From contig NZ_CP102293.1 in assembly GCF_025152575.1 (NCBI RefSeq), positions 2,542,001 to 2,606,000 of the forward strand: a stretch of 64,000 nucleotides of DNA. The letters run 5' to 3'. The position numbers and the translations under genes were made by a program. Positions 52,669 through 61,975 of the stretch are shown in pieces. Under the pieces are notes generated by a model that did no database searches, was not told the DNA's origin, and was given only the letters and a program-made list of their open reading frames with translations. Within the stretch, counting starts at the first letter, position 1. The number at the start of each line of letters is the position of its first letter. The stretch comes from Subdoligranulum variabile (GTDB lineage: Bacteria > Bacillota > Clostridia > Oscillospirales > Ruminococcaceae).

Positions 52669-53682
52669 ATGGCGATGGACGCGCGCAAGCAGCGGATCCT
52701 GGAAGCTATTGTTGCCCTGTACGCCAGTGACGGTGAGCCGGTGGGTTCCGGTCTGCTGGCCAACTACTTTGATATGGCGTTGTCCAGCGCCACCCTGCGC
52801 AATGAGATGGCGGCGCTGACCAAGCTGGGGCTGCTGGAACAGCCACACACCAGTGCCGGGCGGGTGCCCAGCGCTCAAGGGTATCGTTACTACCTGGATC
52901 ACCTGATCGACGCTCCGGGCAGCATCCAGCTGCCGGAGGAGGATCGCGAACACATCGACGACCTCTTCGCGGGCATGGATGTGGAGCCCGAAAAACTGGC
53001 CCCCGCGGCGGCACGCAGTCTGGCTGATCTGACCGAATGTGCAGCAGCCGTCACCACGCCTCAGGCACCGGACCTTTGCATCGCTCACTTTGAGGTCGTG
53101 CAGGTCGGCCGCTATTCGGCAGCGGTGCTGGCCGTCACCAGTGCAGGCGGCGTCCGCACCCGGGTGGCCCGGGTGGACACCGGCCTGACGCGGGACGATG
53201 CCGCCAACCTGGCCCAGCTGCTCAACCGGGGACTGACCTTTGTGGCGCCCCAGGATCTGAGCCCGATGCTGACGGCCAGCATGGTGCTGGCAGCAGGGGA
53301 GCGGCTGGCACCGGTGGTGCTGGCTGCTCAGGCACTGGTCACCACCGGCCCGCAGGCCTGCCTGCAGGGCGCCCAGTACCTGGCCAAGATGCCCGACGTG
53401 CGCGAGAATCTCGGCACGCTGCTGGAGATCTTTTCCGACAACGAGGCAGCCACCGAGCTGCTTCGCCCCGACGGCGGCAAGATCACGGCCACACTGGGCA
53501 GTGATCTGGATCCTGCCATGCCGGGGGCCTGCATCGTCAGCAAGCGGTATCTGGCCGGCGGCGGTCTGACCGGTTCGGTGGCGCTGATCGGTTCCACACG
53601 GATGGAATACCGGCGGCTGCTGCCGATTCTGGATTATTTCTCCGTCAAGCTGGGACAGAGCATGGCCGGGCAGGGCCAATAA
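52669..53682 (+). CDS. hrcA: Heat-inducible transcription repressor HrcA
   Basis: This 337-residue repressor binds CIRCE. A winged helix lies at the N-terminus: DARKQRILEAIVALYASDGEPVGSGLL, with SSATLRNEMAALTKLGLLEQPHTSAGRVPSAQGYRYYLD, the HrcA signature. The GAF-like inducer domain follows and ends YRRLLPILDYFSVKLGQSM. ATG 52669 lies nine bases after AAAGGAG; ATG 52660 would touch the ribosome binding site. It is the first gene of hrcA-grpE-dnaK-dnaJ. Confidence 0.95.
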   Translation: MAMDARKQRILEAIVALYASDGEPVGSGLLANYFDMALSSATLRNEMAALTKLGLLEQPHTSAGRVPSAQGYRYYLDHLIDAPGSIQLPEEDREHIDDLFAGMDVEPEKLAPAAARSLADLTECAAAVTTPQAPDLCIAHFEVVQVGRYSAAVLAVTSAGGVRTRVARVDTGLTRDDAANLAQLLNRGLTFVAPQDLSPMLTASMVLAAGERLAPVVLAAQALVTTGPQACLQGAQYLAKMPDVRENLGTLLEIFSDNEAATELLRPDGGKITATLGSDLDPAMPGACIVSKRYLAGGGLTGSVALIGSTRMEYRRLLPILDYFSVKLGQSMAGQGQ

Positions 53683-53702
53683 ACAGATAAGGAGGACCCG
53701 CA

Positions 53703-54305
53703 ATGAGCCACGAGACAGAAAAAGAAAAGAACACGGCGACACAGCCTGAACAGGCTGCCGAGGCCCCCGAGACCGAAGCCAAGGGACAGACCGCAGAAGC
53801 GGCTCCCAAGGCGGAAAAGGCCGAAAAGAAAGAAAAGCATCACCACGCGGAAGCGGCGCTGCAGGCCAAACTGGAAGCCAGTGAGAAGAAAAACGCCGAG
53901 CTGAAAGATCAGCTGCTGCGCACCGCGGCCGAGTATGATAACTACCGCAAGCGCTCCCAGCGCGAGGCGGACCAGAAATTCAACGACGGCATTTCCCACG
54001 CCGTCACCCAGATCCTGGGCATCCTGGATACCCTGGACATGGCCGCCAATGCCGCCTGCAGTGACGAGAACTACAAGAAGGGCGTCATGATGACGCTGGA
54101 CAAAGCTGCGAAAGCGCTGGAAAATCTCCACATCACCGAGATTGAAGCGCTTTCCAAGCCCTTTGATCCCAACTTCATGAACGCTGTGCAGCAGGTCCCG
54201 CCCGCTGAAGGGCAGGAGAGCGGCACCGTGGTTCAGGTGTTCCAGAAGGGCTACAAGATCGGCGACAAGATCATCCGTCATGCAACGGTGGTCGTCGCGG
54301 AATAA
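53703..54305 (+). CDS. grpE: Nucleotide exchange factor GrpE
   Basis: This 200-residue protein releases ADP from DnaK. Residues 1-50 are disordered and Glu/Lys/Ala-rich. A long coiled coil follows (LQAKLEASEKKNAELKDQLLRTAAEYDNYRKRSQRE), then the beta wing PFDPNFMNAVQQVPPAEGQESGTVVQVFQKGYKIGDKIIRHATVVV, both typical. GGAGG precedes the start. Confidence 0.95.
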   Translation: MSHETEKEKNTATQPEQAAEAPETEAKGQTAEAAPKAEKAEKKEKHHHAEAALQAKLEASEKKNAELKDQLLRTAAEYDNYRKRSQREADQKFNDGISHAVTQILGILDTLDMAANAACSDENYKKGVMMTLDKAAKALENLHITEIEALSKPFDPNFMNAVQQVPPAEGQESGTVVQVFQKGYKIGDKIIRHATVVVAE

Positions 54306-54384
54306 CGCATGAATCGGGCATCGCCCGTTTCAGATAAATAGACATTCACCACATTCAAAGTTCTTTTGAAGGGAGTTTTATAGT

Positions 54385-56223
54385 ATGAGCAAAATCATTG
54401 GTATTGACCTTGGCACCACCAACAGCTGTGTTGCCGTTATGGAGGGCGGCGAGCCCGTCGTTATCGCCAACGCCGAGGGCGCGCGCACCACGCCTTCTGT
54501 CGTCGGTTTCACCAAGACCGGCGAGCGCCTGGTAGGCCAGGTCGCAAAGCGTCAGGCGATCACCAACCCCGAAAATACCATTTCTTCCATCAAGCGTAAG
54601 ATGGGTACTGCCGAGAAGGTTCATGCCGGCGGCAAGGATTACACCCCTGAAGAGATCAGCGCCATGATCCTTTCCAAGCTGAAGGCGGATGCCGAAGCTT
54701 ACCTGGGCGAGCCCGTTACCGAGGCCGTCATCACGGTGCCTGCCTACTTCAACGACAGCCAGCGTCAGGCCACCAAGAACGCCGGCACCATTGCAGGCCT
54801 GAACGTCAAGCGTATCATCAACGAGCCCACGGCCGCTTCTCTGGCCTACGGCATCGATAAGGAAGCCGATCAGAAGATCATGGTCTACGACCTGGGCGGC
54901 GGCACCTTCGATGTCTCCATCATCGAGATGGGCGACGGCGTTACCGAAGTTCTGGCCACCAACGGTGATACCCACCTGGGCGGCGATGACTTCGACCAGC
55001 GCATCATTGACTGGATGGCCGAGGACTTCAAGCGCGAGAACAACATCGACCTGCGTCAGGACAAGATGGCTGCCCAGCGTCTGAAGGAAGCAGCCGAGAA
55101 GGCGAAGATCGAGCTGTCCAGCGCCACTTCCACCAACATCAACCTGCCCTTCATCACTGCCGACGCCAACGGCCCCAAGCATCTGGATATGACGCTCACC
55201 CGCGCCAAGTTCAATGAGCTGACCGCTGACCTGGTGGACCGCACCATGACCCCTGTCCGCAAGGCTCTGGCCGATGCTGGTCTGAAGGCTTCCGATCTGG
55301 CCAAGGTGCTGATGGTCGGTGGTTCCACCCGTATCCCCGCCGTCTACGACGCCGTCAAGAAGGAACTGAACTGCGAGCCGTTCAAGGGCATCAACCCCGA
55401 TGAATGCGTCGCCGTCGGTGCCGCCATTCAGGGCGGTGTCCTGCAGGGCGATGTCAAGGGCCTGCTGCTCCTGGATGTTACCCCGCTGAGCCTGGGCATT
55501 GAGACTCTGGGCGGTGTCTGCACCAAGATCATCGACCGTAACACCACCATCCCCACCAAGAAGAGCCAGATCTTCTCCACCGCTGCGGATAACCAGCCCA
55601 GCGTTGAGGTCAACGTCCTGCAGGGCGAGCGTGAGTTCGCCAAGGACAACAAGAGCCTGGGAACCTTCCATCTGGATGGTATTGCTCCGGCGCCCCGTGG
55701 TGTGCCGCAGATCGAAGTTACCTTCGATATCGACGCCAACGGTATCGTCCATGTCAGCGCCAAGGATCTGGGCACCGGCAAGGAGCAGAGCATCACGATC
55801 ACCGCTTCCACCAACATGAGCAAGGACGACATCGACAAGGCTGTCAAGGACGCCGAGCAGTATGCCGCCGAGGACAAGAAGCGCCGTGAGGAAGTGGATA
55901 TCCGCAACAACGCCGACCAGATGGTGTTCCAGACCGAGAAGGCCATGAACGAGTTCGGCGACAAGATCTCCGCCGAGGAGAAGGGCGACGTGGAGACCAA
56001 GCTCTCCGCCCTGAAGGAAGCTCTGAAGACCGGTTCCATCGATGACATCAAGGCCAAGCAGGATGATCTGCAGAAGGCTTTCTACGCCATCAGCGAGAAG
56101 GTCTACAAGCAGGCCGCCCAGAACCAGGGTGCGCAGCAGCAGCCCGGTGCCGACAACGGTGCCCAGGGCGGCAGCCAGCCCAAGGATGACGGCGCTGTGG
56201 ATGCCGACTTCCACGAAGTCTGA
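54385..56223 (+). CDS. dnaK: Chaperone protein DnaK (Hsp70)
   Basis: The protein has 612 residues. The ATPase domain has [49 protein letters not shown] and [15 protein letters not shown]. The substrate domain begins at [15 protein letters not shown]. The alpha lid ends with a Gln/Gly-rich tail and acidic DADFHEV. The size suits the Gram-positive form, which lacks a segment of the Gram-negative ATPase domain. A 79-bp gap with a small GGGC hairpin separates it from grpE. Confidence 0.98.
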   Translation: MSKIIGIDLGTTNSCVAVMEGGEPVVIANAEGARTTPSVVGFTKTGERLVGQVAKRQAITNPENTISSIKRKMGTAEKVHAGGKDYTPEEISAMILSKLKADAEAYLGEPVTEAVITVPAYFNDSQRQATKNAGTIAGLNVKRIINEPTAASLAYGIDKEADQKIMVYDLGGGTFDVSIIEMGDGVTEVLATNGDTHLGGDDFDQRIIDWMAEDFKRENNIDLRQDKMAAQRLKEAAEKAKIELSSATSTNINLPFITADANGPKHLDMTLTRAKFNELTADLVDRTMTPVRKALADAGLKASDLAKVLMVGGSTRIPAVYDAVKKELNCEPFKGINPDECVAVGAAIQGGVLQGDVKGLLLLDVTPLSLGIETLGGVCTKIIDRNTTIPTKKSQIFSTAADNQPSVEVNVLQGEREFAKDNKSLGTFHLDGIAPAPRGVPQIEVTFDIDANGIVHVSAKDLGTGKEQSITITASTNMSKDDIDKAVKDAEQYAAEDKKRREEVDIRNNADQMVFQTEKAMNEFGDKISAEEKGDVETKLSALKEALKTGSIDDIKAKQDDLQKAFYAISEKVYKQAAQNQGAQQQPGADNGAQGGSQPKDDGAVDADFHEV

Positions 56224-56246
56224 TACAATCTGAACCCTGAAACAAA

Positions 56247-56272
56247 GGCCGCCGCCCGGCAAGGCGGCGGCC
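56247..56272 (+). promoter_or_regulatory. Hairpin between dnaK and dnaJ
   Basis: A GC-only 10-bp stem (56247-56256 with 56263-56272) without a U-tract follows the dnaK stop by 23 bp. Such a stem probably stabilises the dnaK message or reduces read-through, which keeps DnaJ below DnaK. Confidence 0.6.
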
Positions 56273-56318
56273 CTTGCGGGGTTAATGAAAGAAAGCCCAA
56301 ATAGAGGGGATTGATTCT

Positions 56319-57494
56319 ATGGCAGAAAAACGTGATTACTATGAGGTGCTGGGCCTCGGCAAAAATGCCACCGATGCCGAGATCAAAAGCGCCTACCGCA
56401 AGCTGGCCAAAAAGTACCACCCCGACCTGAATCCCGGCGACAAGGTTGCCGAGGAAAAGTTCAAGGAGGTCAACGAGGCCCACGATATTCTTTCGGACCC
56501 GGAAAAGCGCAAGCGCTATGACCAGTTCGGCTTTGCCGGGGTCGACCCCAACTATGGGGCCGGCCAGGGCGGCGGTGCCGGATTCGGTGGCTTCGGCGGC
56601 GCAGGTGGTGTGGACCTGGGCGATATCTTCGGCGATATCTTCGGCGGCGGTTTCGGCGGATTTGGTGGTTTCGGCGGTTCCACCCGCTCCAATCCCAATG
56701 CGCCGCGCAAGGGGCATGACATCCAGGCCAGTGTGATCCTGACCTTCGAGGAGGCCGCCCACGGCTGCGCCAAGAAGATTACCCTGAATCGTCAGCAGAC
56801 CTGCCCCGATTGCCACGGCAATGGCTGTGAGGCCGGTTCCAGCCCGGAGACCTGCACCCAGTGCGGAGGCCGCGGCTATGTGGTGACCCAGCAGCGCACC
56901 CCCTTTGGTGTGATGCAGAGCCAGCAGCCCTGCCCGCACTGCGGTGGTCGCGGCACCATCATCAAGAACCCCTGCAAGACCTGCCGCGGTACCGGTAAAA
57001 CCAGCACCCGCAAGACGCTGGAAGTGAAGATTCCGGCCGGTATCGATGATGATCAGAACATCGCGCTGCGCGGTCAGGGCGATGCAGGCAGCAACGGCGG
57101 CCCTGCCGGCGATGTGATCGTCCATGTGACGGTCAAACGGGACGCGGTCTTCGAGCGTGACGGCTACGATGTGTATGTCCGTGTGCCCATCACCTACTCC
57201 CAGGCGGTTCTGGGCGCCGAGATCGAGGTGCCTACCGTGGATGGCAAGGTGGCGCAGAAGATCCCCGAGGGGACCCAGAGCGGCACCAAATTCCGCCTGC
57301 GCGGTCAGGGCATCCAGTATCTGAATGGCCGCGGCCGCGGTGACCAGTATGTCATCGTGGAGGTGGAGATCCCCAAGAAACTCAACCGCACCCAGCGTGA
57401 GGCACTGAAAGCCTTTGAGGACAGCCTCAAGGACGAAAACTACGAGAAACGCAAGGGATTCTTCAAGAATCTGCGTGACCGGTTCAGCTCCTGA
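56319..57494 (+). CDS. dnaJ: Chaperone protein DnaJ
   Basis: This 391-residue type I J-protein stimulates DnaK. The J domain has RDYYEVLGLGKNATDAEIKSAY and the HPD triad in KKYHPDLNPGD. A Gly/Phe-rich linker follows at about 80-125. Four zinc-binding CxxCxGxG repeats are intact: CPDCHGNG, CTQCGGRG, CPHCGGRG and CKTCRGTG. The C-terminal substrate domains are complete. It is the last gene of the heat-shock operon. Confidence 0.97.
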   Translation: MAEKRDYYEVLGLGKNATDAEIKSAYRKLAKKYHPDLNPGDKVAEEKFKEVNEAHDILSDPEKRKRYDQFGFAGVDPNYGAGQGGGAGFGGFGGAGGVDLGDIFGDIFGGGFGGFGGFGGSTRSNPNAPRKGHDIQASVILTFEEAAHGCAKKITLNRQQTCPDCHGNGCEAGSSPETCTQCGGRGYVVTQQRTPFGVMQSQQPCPHCGGRGTIIKNPCKTCRGTGKTSTRKTLEVKIPAGIDDDQNIALRGQGDAGSNGGPAGDVIVHVTVKRDAVFERDGYDVYVRVPITYSQAVLGAEIEVPTVDGKVAQKIPEGTQSGTKFRLRGQGIQYLNGRGRGDQYVIVEVEIPKKLNRTQREALKAFEDSLKDENYEKRKGFFKNLRDRFSS

Positions 57495-57511
57495 TCCTGA
57501 GTACACAAAAT

Positions 57512-57598
57512 CAGCCGGGCGGCCCTCCAAGGGCTGCCCGGCTGTTGTGTTATCCTACAAAAGAAAAAGAGCAACTCGCAAGAGTTGCTCTTTTTTTG
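57512..57598. terminator. Tandem terminators between dnaJ and rpsR
   Basis: Two stems lie in the 126-bp gap: 57512-57525 with 57531-57544 (one mismatch), then a strong one at 57564-57577 with 57582-57595 ending in seven T. The second has A's on its left side, so it can also end the convergent rpsF-ssb-rpsR transcript. Confidence 0.85.
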
Positions 57599-57620
57599 CA
57601 CGGTTTGGATGCCGGGGCGA

Positions 57621-57863
57621 TTAGTCGCTCACGTAGGGCATCAGCGCCATATAACGGGCACGCTTGATGGCGACCGTCAGCTCACGCTGATGGAACGCGC
57701 AGGTACCGGTCACACGGCGGGGAATGATCTTGGCGCGCTCGCTCACGTACTTGCGCAGGCGGGGCAGATCCTTGTAATCAATGTGCTCAACGCGATCGAC
57801 GCAGAAGCTGCAAACCTTCTTGCGGCCACGATGCATCGGGCGGGAAGAACGATCCATAGCCAT
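57621..57863 (-). CDS. rpsR: 30S ribosomal protein S18
   Basis: This 80-residue S18 has a [18 protein letters not shown] start with a CxxC pair, then the core [43 protein letters not shown]. With the third Cys and His this is the zinc-binding (C+) form. ATG 57863 follows GGAGGT. It is the third gene of rpsF-ssb-rpsR; S6 and S18 bind each other in the small subunit platform. Confidence 0.97.
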   Translation of the reverse strand: MAMDRSSRPMHRGRKKVCSFCVDRVEHIDYKDLPRLRKYVSERAKIIPRRVTGTCAFHQRELTVAIKRARYMALMPYVSD

Positions 57864-57900
57864 TGTGGTAACCTCCTTGTTGGATTCTACAATCGATTTG

Positions 57901-58383
57901 TCAGAACGGCAGATCGCCTTCATCCTCGATCAGTGCAAAGTCATCGTTGCTGCCGGCAGAATAGCTCGGCGCAGGTGCCTGTTGCACAGCGGGGCGGGCG
58001 GCGGGGTCTGCCATGGGCGCGCCGTAGTTGGCGCCGCCCATGCTGGGTGCTGCGTTGGCGGATTTGGGTCCGGCAAAGTTGACGTTGTTGGCCACGATTT
58101 CAATGGCGGTGCGGTTGTTTCCGTTTTTGTCCTGATAGGACCGGCTCTGCAGACGGCCGTCCACGGCAATCAGCGAACCCTTCTGGAAATACTTGCACAC
58201 AAATTCCGCCGTGCGGTCCCACGCGGTTACGGGGATCCAGTCGGCCTGGCTCTGGCCGCTGGCATCACGCTTGCCGTTGCGGTCACACGCAATGGTAAAG
58301 GATGCCACGCTTTTGCCGGACGTGGTCTGGCGAAGTTCGGGGTCGCGGGCAAGGCGGCCCATAATAGCAACAACATTCAGCAT
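57901..58383 (-). CDS. ssb: Single-stranded DNA-binding protein
   Basis: The protein has 160 residues. The OB fold spans 1-110 ([67 protein letters not shown]). A flexible Ala/Pro/Gly linker leads to an acidic tip ending EDEGDLPF that recruits partner proteins. The gene order with rpsF and rpsR is conserved across bacteria. Confidence 0.97.
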   Translation of the reverse strand: MLNVVAIMGRLARDPELRQTTSGKSVASFTIACDRNGKRDASGQSQADWIPVTAWDRTAEFVCKYFQKGSLIAVDGRLQSRSYQDKNGNNRTAIEIVANNVNFAGPKSANAAPSMGGANYGAPMADPAARPAVQQAPAPSYSAGSNDDFALIEDEGDLPF

Positions 58384-58395
58384 TTTCGGTACTCC

Positions 58396-58680
58396 TTACT
58401 CCTCCTCAGCAATGATCATGCTGCGAAGAACGCCTTCAGTGATCTTGTAGACACGATCCAGCTCGGCCGGGAAATCGGGCTCGCTGGTGAACTTGATCAC
58501 CGTGTACACACCCTCGGTCTCATCGTTGATGGGATAGGCGAGACGCTTCTTGCCCCAATCATCAACAGAATCGATCGTACCATTCGCCGCAATCAGGTTC
58601 TTGAACTTGTTGATCAGAGCGGCGGAAGCCTCCTCGTCGAGGTTGGCGGTGGTAACCATCATGGTTTCGTACTTAGCCAT
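58396..58680 (-). CDS. rpsF: 30S ribosomal protein S6
   Basis: This 94-residue S6 has the core AKYETMMVTTANLDEEASAALINKFKNLI, GTIDSVDDWGKKRLAYPINDETEGVYTVIKF and the ending SMIIAEEE. The frame continues 25 codons upstream of ATG 58680 without homology. The ATG follows AAAAGGAGGTG. It is the first gene of the operon, with its own promoter and a structured leader. Confidence 0.97.
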   Translation of the reverse strand: MAKYETMMVTTANLDEEASAALINKFKNLIAANGTIDSVDDWGKKRLAYPINDETEGVYTVIKFTSEPDFPAELDRVYKITEGVLRSMIIAEEE

Positions 58681-58696
58681 ATTCTGTGCACCTCCT

Positions 58697-58760
58697 TTTG
58701 GACGTATGGCCCTTTGCCCATGCAAAGGGCAAGGATAAACTGTGCCGTTTGGCACAGCAA
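58697..58760 (-). promoter_or_regulatory. Structured leader of rpsF with two hairpins
   Basis: The leader (about 75 nt) can form TGTGCC/GGCACA (58741-58756) and a perfect GCCCTTTGC/GCAAAGGGC stem (about 58709-58731). Leaders of rpsF in many bacteria carry an S6:S18-binding RNA that regulates the operon. Whether this is one is not certain from eye inspection. Confidence 0.45.
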
Positions 58761-58763
58761 TTT

Positions 58764-58792
58764 ATTATAGCAAGTCATTGGTTTCTTGTCAA
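58764..58792 (-). promoter_or_regulatory. Promoter for rpsF-ssb-rpsR
   Basis: On the minus strand TTGACA (58787-58792) and TATAAT (58764-58769) are 17 bp apart. Both boxes match consensus exactly. Confidence 0.92.
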
Positions 58793-58939
58793 GGGCTGCC
58801 GGCCGGGTTTTTCGCGCTGTATGCAGAAAAATAGACGAAAATTGCCCCGTTTTGCCACCGGGTTGCAAAATCAACATTTTCATGATACCATAAATCGGCA
58901 AGGCCGTACAAGGTCCGTTTTGTGTGTGAGGGGAAAAAT

Positions 58940-59893
58940 ATGAATGGTTTGGAAAATCTGATTTTCAGCCTGGATGCTACGCTGCCGGTCTTCCTGGTCA
59001 TGGTGGCGGGCGGTATTCTGGGAAAGCTGGGCTTTCTGCCCAAGGAATTCTGCAAGGCATCGGACAAGCTGACCTTTAAGATCACCTTGCCCATCATGCT
59101 GTTCCTGGATATGGCGGATGTGGATATGCGCCATGATTTTCAGCCCAGGTTCGTGCTGTTCTGCTTCGGGGCAACGCTGATCAGTATTCTGGTGATCTGG
59201 GGACTGGCGCGGCTGCTGATGCGGGATAAATCCATCATCGGTGAGTTCGTGCAGGCATCCTACCGCAGCAGCGCGGCGGTGCTGGGCGTGGCCTTTATCC
59301 AGAATATTTATGGCGAAGCGGGTATGGCACCCTTGATGATTCTGGGCAGCGTGCCGCTTTTCAACATCTTTGCGGTGCTGATTCTGATGATCGAATCTCC
59401 CCAGGAACAGCACGAAGCGCCCCGTCCTGGCCAGCTGGTGCACGGCGTGATCACCAACCCCATTCTGTTGGGCATTATCGCAGGCACCATTTTCAGCCTG
59501 CTGCCGGTAGAGCTGCCCACCATTGCGGACAAGACGCTGAACAGTCTGGCTTCGCTGACCACACCGCTGGCGCTGCTGTCCATCGGCGCCAGCTTTGAGG
59601 GGCCCAAGGCGCTGAAAAAGGCCGGCCCCACACTGGTGGCTGCCCTGATCAAGACAGTGGGGTTGTCGGCCATCTTTATTCCCTGCGCGCTGGCGCTGGG
59701 CTTCCGGGAAAAGGAACTCATCGCATTGCTCATCATGCTGGGCAGTCCCACGACTCCCAGTTCCTACGTCATGGCCAAAAATATGGGTCATGAAGGTGTG
59801 GTGACGGCCAGCGCCATTGCGGCGACGACGCTGCTTTCGGCCCTGACGCTCACCGGGTGGATCTTTATTCTGCACGGCGGCGGCTGGCTGTGA
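58940..59893 (+). CDS. AEC (auxin efflux carrier) family transporter
   Basis: The protein has 317 residues and ten helices in two inverted halves. The family patterns are GGILGKLGFLPKEFCKASDKLTFKITLPIMLF, QASYRSSAAVLGVAFIQNIYG, and in the second half TTPLALLSIGASF and LGSPTTPSSYVMAKNMG. Bacterial members carry malate, malonate or other organic acids; the substrate here is unknown. ATG 58940 follows GAGGGG. It is a single gene with a terminator. Confidence 0.9.
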   Translation: MNGLENLIFSLDATLPVFLVMVAGGILGKLGFLPKEFCKASDKLTFKITLPIMLFLDMADVDMRHDFQPRFVLFCFGATLISILVIWGLARLLMRDKSIIGEFVQASYRSSAAVLGVAFIQNIYGEAGMAPLMILGSVPLFNIFAVLILMIESPQEQHEAPRPGQLVHGVITNPILLGIIAGTIFSLLPVELPTIADKTLNSLASLTTPLALLSIGASFEGPKALKKAGPTLVAALIKTVGLSAIFIPCALALGFREKELIALLIMLGSPTTPSSYVMAKNMGHEGVVTASAIAATTLLSALTLTGWIFILHGGGWL

Positions 59894-59908
59894 TCTTATT
59901 TAAACAGA

Positions 59909-59950
59909 AAGCGGAGTGACTCCCGTTGGGGGAGAAACTCCGCTTCTTTT
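59909..59950. terminator. Terminator after the AEC gene
   Basis: An outer stem (59909-59917 with 59937-59945) plus an inner CTCCC/GGGAG stem is followed by T's. It lies between convergent genes. Confidence 0.75.
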
Positions 59951-60630
59951 TAATAGTTCTTTTTGGCGTAGATACGGACACTGACGGCCCAGCTGATGAG
60001 AAGACAGACCAACGCTGCACCCAACACAGCGGAAAGAAACAGCAAAATCCACTGCTGATCCGACAGGGAAGAAGCCTCCATCATCTGCTTGAGCGTATGC
60101 AGTAGCTGTGTTGCCGGATTGCTCTCGGCATCCTTCATCAAGGCGAAGAAAGCCACAGGTCCGAAGAACACGATGAAAATCGTGATGGACACCCAACTGC
60201 GGGCCTTGGCGGCACCAAAGCGGTAGGACAGCGGCATGACAAAGGAGATATACATCAGGGTGACGGCAGCGGCGGAGATCATGCCGCTGGCGGTTTCCAT
60301 CACGGAGGGTTTCGGATCGGGAATCAGCAAAATCAGCAGAAGGCCCAGCGGAATACTGACCGCGGTCAGCAACAGGGTGAGCAGGTATTTCGCGGATACC
60401 AACTGGCGGGGGGAAACGGGCAGCGTCCGAGCGTAAGCATCCCAATGGCTGCTTTCATCCATGCTGATGGTGGAGGAAGCATACATGCCCAACACAAAGA
60501 CCAGCGCGTAACTCAGGAAACTGATCCGGCACAGAGCCGTGAAGCCACCGTAAAACAGCAGCAGAAAGAGAAAATTGGTTTTGTATCCGCCAAAAATCAT
60601 CGTCCAGTCTTTGTAGAGCAAGCCTTTCAT
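59950..60630 (-). CDS. ABC-2 type transporter permease subunit
   Basis: This 226-residue membrane protein has six helices and begins MKGLLYKDWTMIFGGYKTNF, as is typical of ABC2_membrane_5 permeases. A cytoplasmic segment (ISMDESSHWDAYARTLPVSPRQLVSAKYLL) matches the family coupling region. It overlaps the ATPase gene by four bases. With the GntR gene this makes the common ytrA-like regulator/ATPase/permease operon; the substrate is unknown, though some homologues respond to antibiotics acting on the cell wall. Confidence 0.88.
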   Translation of the reverse strand: MKGLLYKDWTMIFGGYKTNFLFLLLFYGGFTALCRISFLSYALVFVLGMYASSTISMDESSHWDAYARTLPVSPRQLVSAKYLLTLLLTAVSIPLGLLLILLIPDPKPSVMETASGMISAAAVTLMYISFVMPLSYRFGAAKARSWVSITIFIVFFGPVAFFALMKDAESNPATQLLHTLKQMMEASSLSDQQWILLFLSAVLGAALVCLLISWAVSVRIYAKKNY

Positions 60631-61487
60631 TGTCCATCCCTCCCGCTGTAAAAGCGCATGATGTCGTCGATGCCGGCCGAATCACAGATGACATCGGGCA
60701 GCAGCCGCTGGACTGTCTCCCGGTTCTTGACCAGGCTCTCGCAGCCGAACGCATTCTGCCGGGTGAAGACCACGCAGCCGGCAGGCAGCTTCTCCAGATC
60801 GGCGCGGCGGCACCGCAGCAGGCCATATTCCTGCAAAAGGGCATCCTTATTTTCATGGAAGAGCAGCTGCCCATGGTGCAGGTAGGCAATGGAATCCGCC
60901 ACCTGCTCCAGATCGCCGGTGATGTGGCTGCTCATGAGGATGCTGTGCTGTTCATCCTGGATGAACTCCAGGAACAGGTCCAGCATCTCGCCGCGTACCA
61001 CCGGGTCCAGCCCTGCAGTGGCCTCGTCCAGCACCAGCAGGTCGGGATGGTGGGCCAAAGCGGTGGCCAGACTCAGCTTCATCCGCATGCCGCGGCTGTA
61101 TTCCGAAAACTTTTTCCGGCTGTCCAGTCCGAACCGCTGCAGATAGGCGGCAAACTGCCCGGCATCCCAGCGGGAACCAAAAATCCCCGCCATGCTCTTG
61201 CCGATACGCTCGGCGGTAAGGCCACCAAAAAAGTAGGCATCCTCGAACACTACCCCCAGCCGGGCCCGGGCGGCTTTGTCGGCGGGGGTGCTGCCCAGCA
61301 GGGTGACCTCCCCGGCATCGGGGGAATTCACGCCGCAGAGGATTCTCAGCGTGGTGGTTTTTCCAGCGCCGTTTTCCCCCACCAGCCCCACGATGGTGCC
61401 GGCAGGAACCGTCAGATCGATGGGACCCAGAGTAAAGTTTTTGTACTGTTTCTGCACTCCTCGCAGAACGGCGGCTTCGTTTGCCAT
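60627..61487 (-). CDS. ABC transporter ATP-binding protein
   Basis: The protein has 286 residues. Walker A is GENGAGKTT, the signature is YSRGMRMKLSLA (atypical but usual for this subgroup), and Walker B is LLVLDEATAGLDP. A C-terminal extension of about 75 residues follows. It begins MANEAAVLRGVQKQYKNFTLGP; codons upstream overlap gntR with no homology. It lies two bases from the GntR stop and four into the permease. Confidence 0.92.
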   Translation of the reverse strand: MANEAAVLRGVQKQYKNFTLGPIDLTVPAGTIVGLVGENGAGKTTTLRILCGVNSPDAGEVTLLGSTPADKAARARLGVVFEDAYFFGGLTAERIGKSMAGIFGSRWDAGQFAAYLQRFGLDSRKKFSEYSRGMRMKLSLATALAHHPDLLVLDEATAGLDPVVRGEMLDLFLEFIQDEQHSILMSSHITGDLEQVADSIAYLHHGQLLFHENKDALLQEYGLLRCRRADLEKLPAGCVVFTRQNAFGCESLVKNRETVQRLLPDVICDSAGIDDIMRFYSGRDGQ

Positions 61488-61489
61488 AG

Positions 61490-61861
61490 TCAGCCCTCCC
61501 ATAAAAGGCGCAACATCTCGCATACTTCCTCGTAGCCGATGCCGCCCAGCCGTGCGGCATCCACCGCACCCTGCAGGCTGCTCTCGACGTTCTTCAGATG
61601 TTCTTCCCGGACCAGCGCAGGGTTCTGGGCCGCCACAAAGCTGCCGCGCCCCGGCTGGGTGAGGATGAACCCGGCGGATTCCAGGTCTTCGTAGGCACGT
61701 TTGGTGGTGATGACGCTGATACGCAGTTCTTTGGCCAAAAGCCGGATGCTGGGCAGGGCGTCCCCCTCGTGCAGTTGCCCGGACAGGATCTGTTCTTTGA
61801 TCTGCCGCGTGATCTGCGCGTAGATCGGTTCCTGACCGGAATTGGACAGATAGATTTCCAT
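61490..61861 (-). CDS. GntR family regulator (YtrA-like)
   Basis: The protein has 123 residues. A winged helix occupies 10-75 (EPIYAQITRQIKEQILSGQL, LPSIRLLAKELRISVITTKRAYEDLESAGFI, RGSFVA). The short all-alpha tail, without a large effector domain, marks the YtrA subgroup. It probably represses its own operon; repeats overlapping the promoter support this. Confidence 0.92.
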   Translation of the reverse strand: MEIYLSNSGQEPIYAQITRQIKEQILSGQLHEGDALPSIRLLAKELRISVITTKRAYEDLESAGFILTQPGRGSFVAAQNPALVREEHLKNVESSLQGAVDAARLGGIGYEEVCEMLRLLWEG

Positions 61862-61884
61862 GAAGCGCTCCTTTGCATCGAACT

Positions 61885-61932
61885 GTACATATTCGATATT
61901 TACAGTATATACACGATATACACAGTTGTCAA
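61885..61932 (-). promoter_or_regulatory. Promoter and likely GntR operator
   Basis: On the minus strand TTGACA (61927-61932) and TATACT (61904-61909) are 17 bp apart. The spacer holds GTGTATA-tcg-TGTATATAC, an inverted/direct repeat of TGTATA, with a similar GTACA further downstream. YtrA-type regulators bind such AT-rich dyads over the -10 region. Confidence 0.7.
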
Positions 61933-61942
61933 GAGGCAGAAC

Positions 61943-61970
61943 AAAAAAATCCCGCCCTTGCGGGGCGGGA
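61943..61970 (-). terminator. Terminator after the Lrp gene
   Basis: An 8-bp GC stem (61950-61957 with 61963-61970) is followed on the minus strand by seven U's, encoded at 61943-61949. Confidence 0.85.
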
Positions 61971-61975
61971 AAAGG

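Noticed and set aside
54355..56262. 635-codon antisense frame over dnaK
   Set aside because: dnaK is unmistakable on the plus strand. The antisense product is a Leu/Val/Gly-rich shadow caused by third-position bias.
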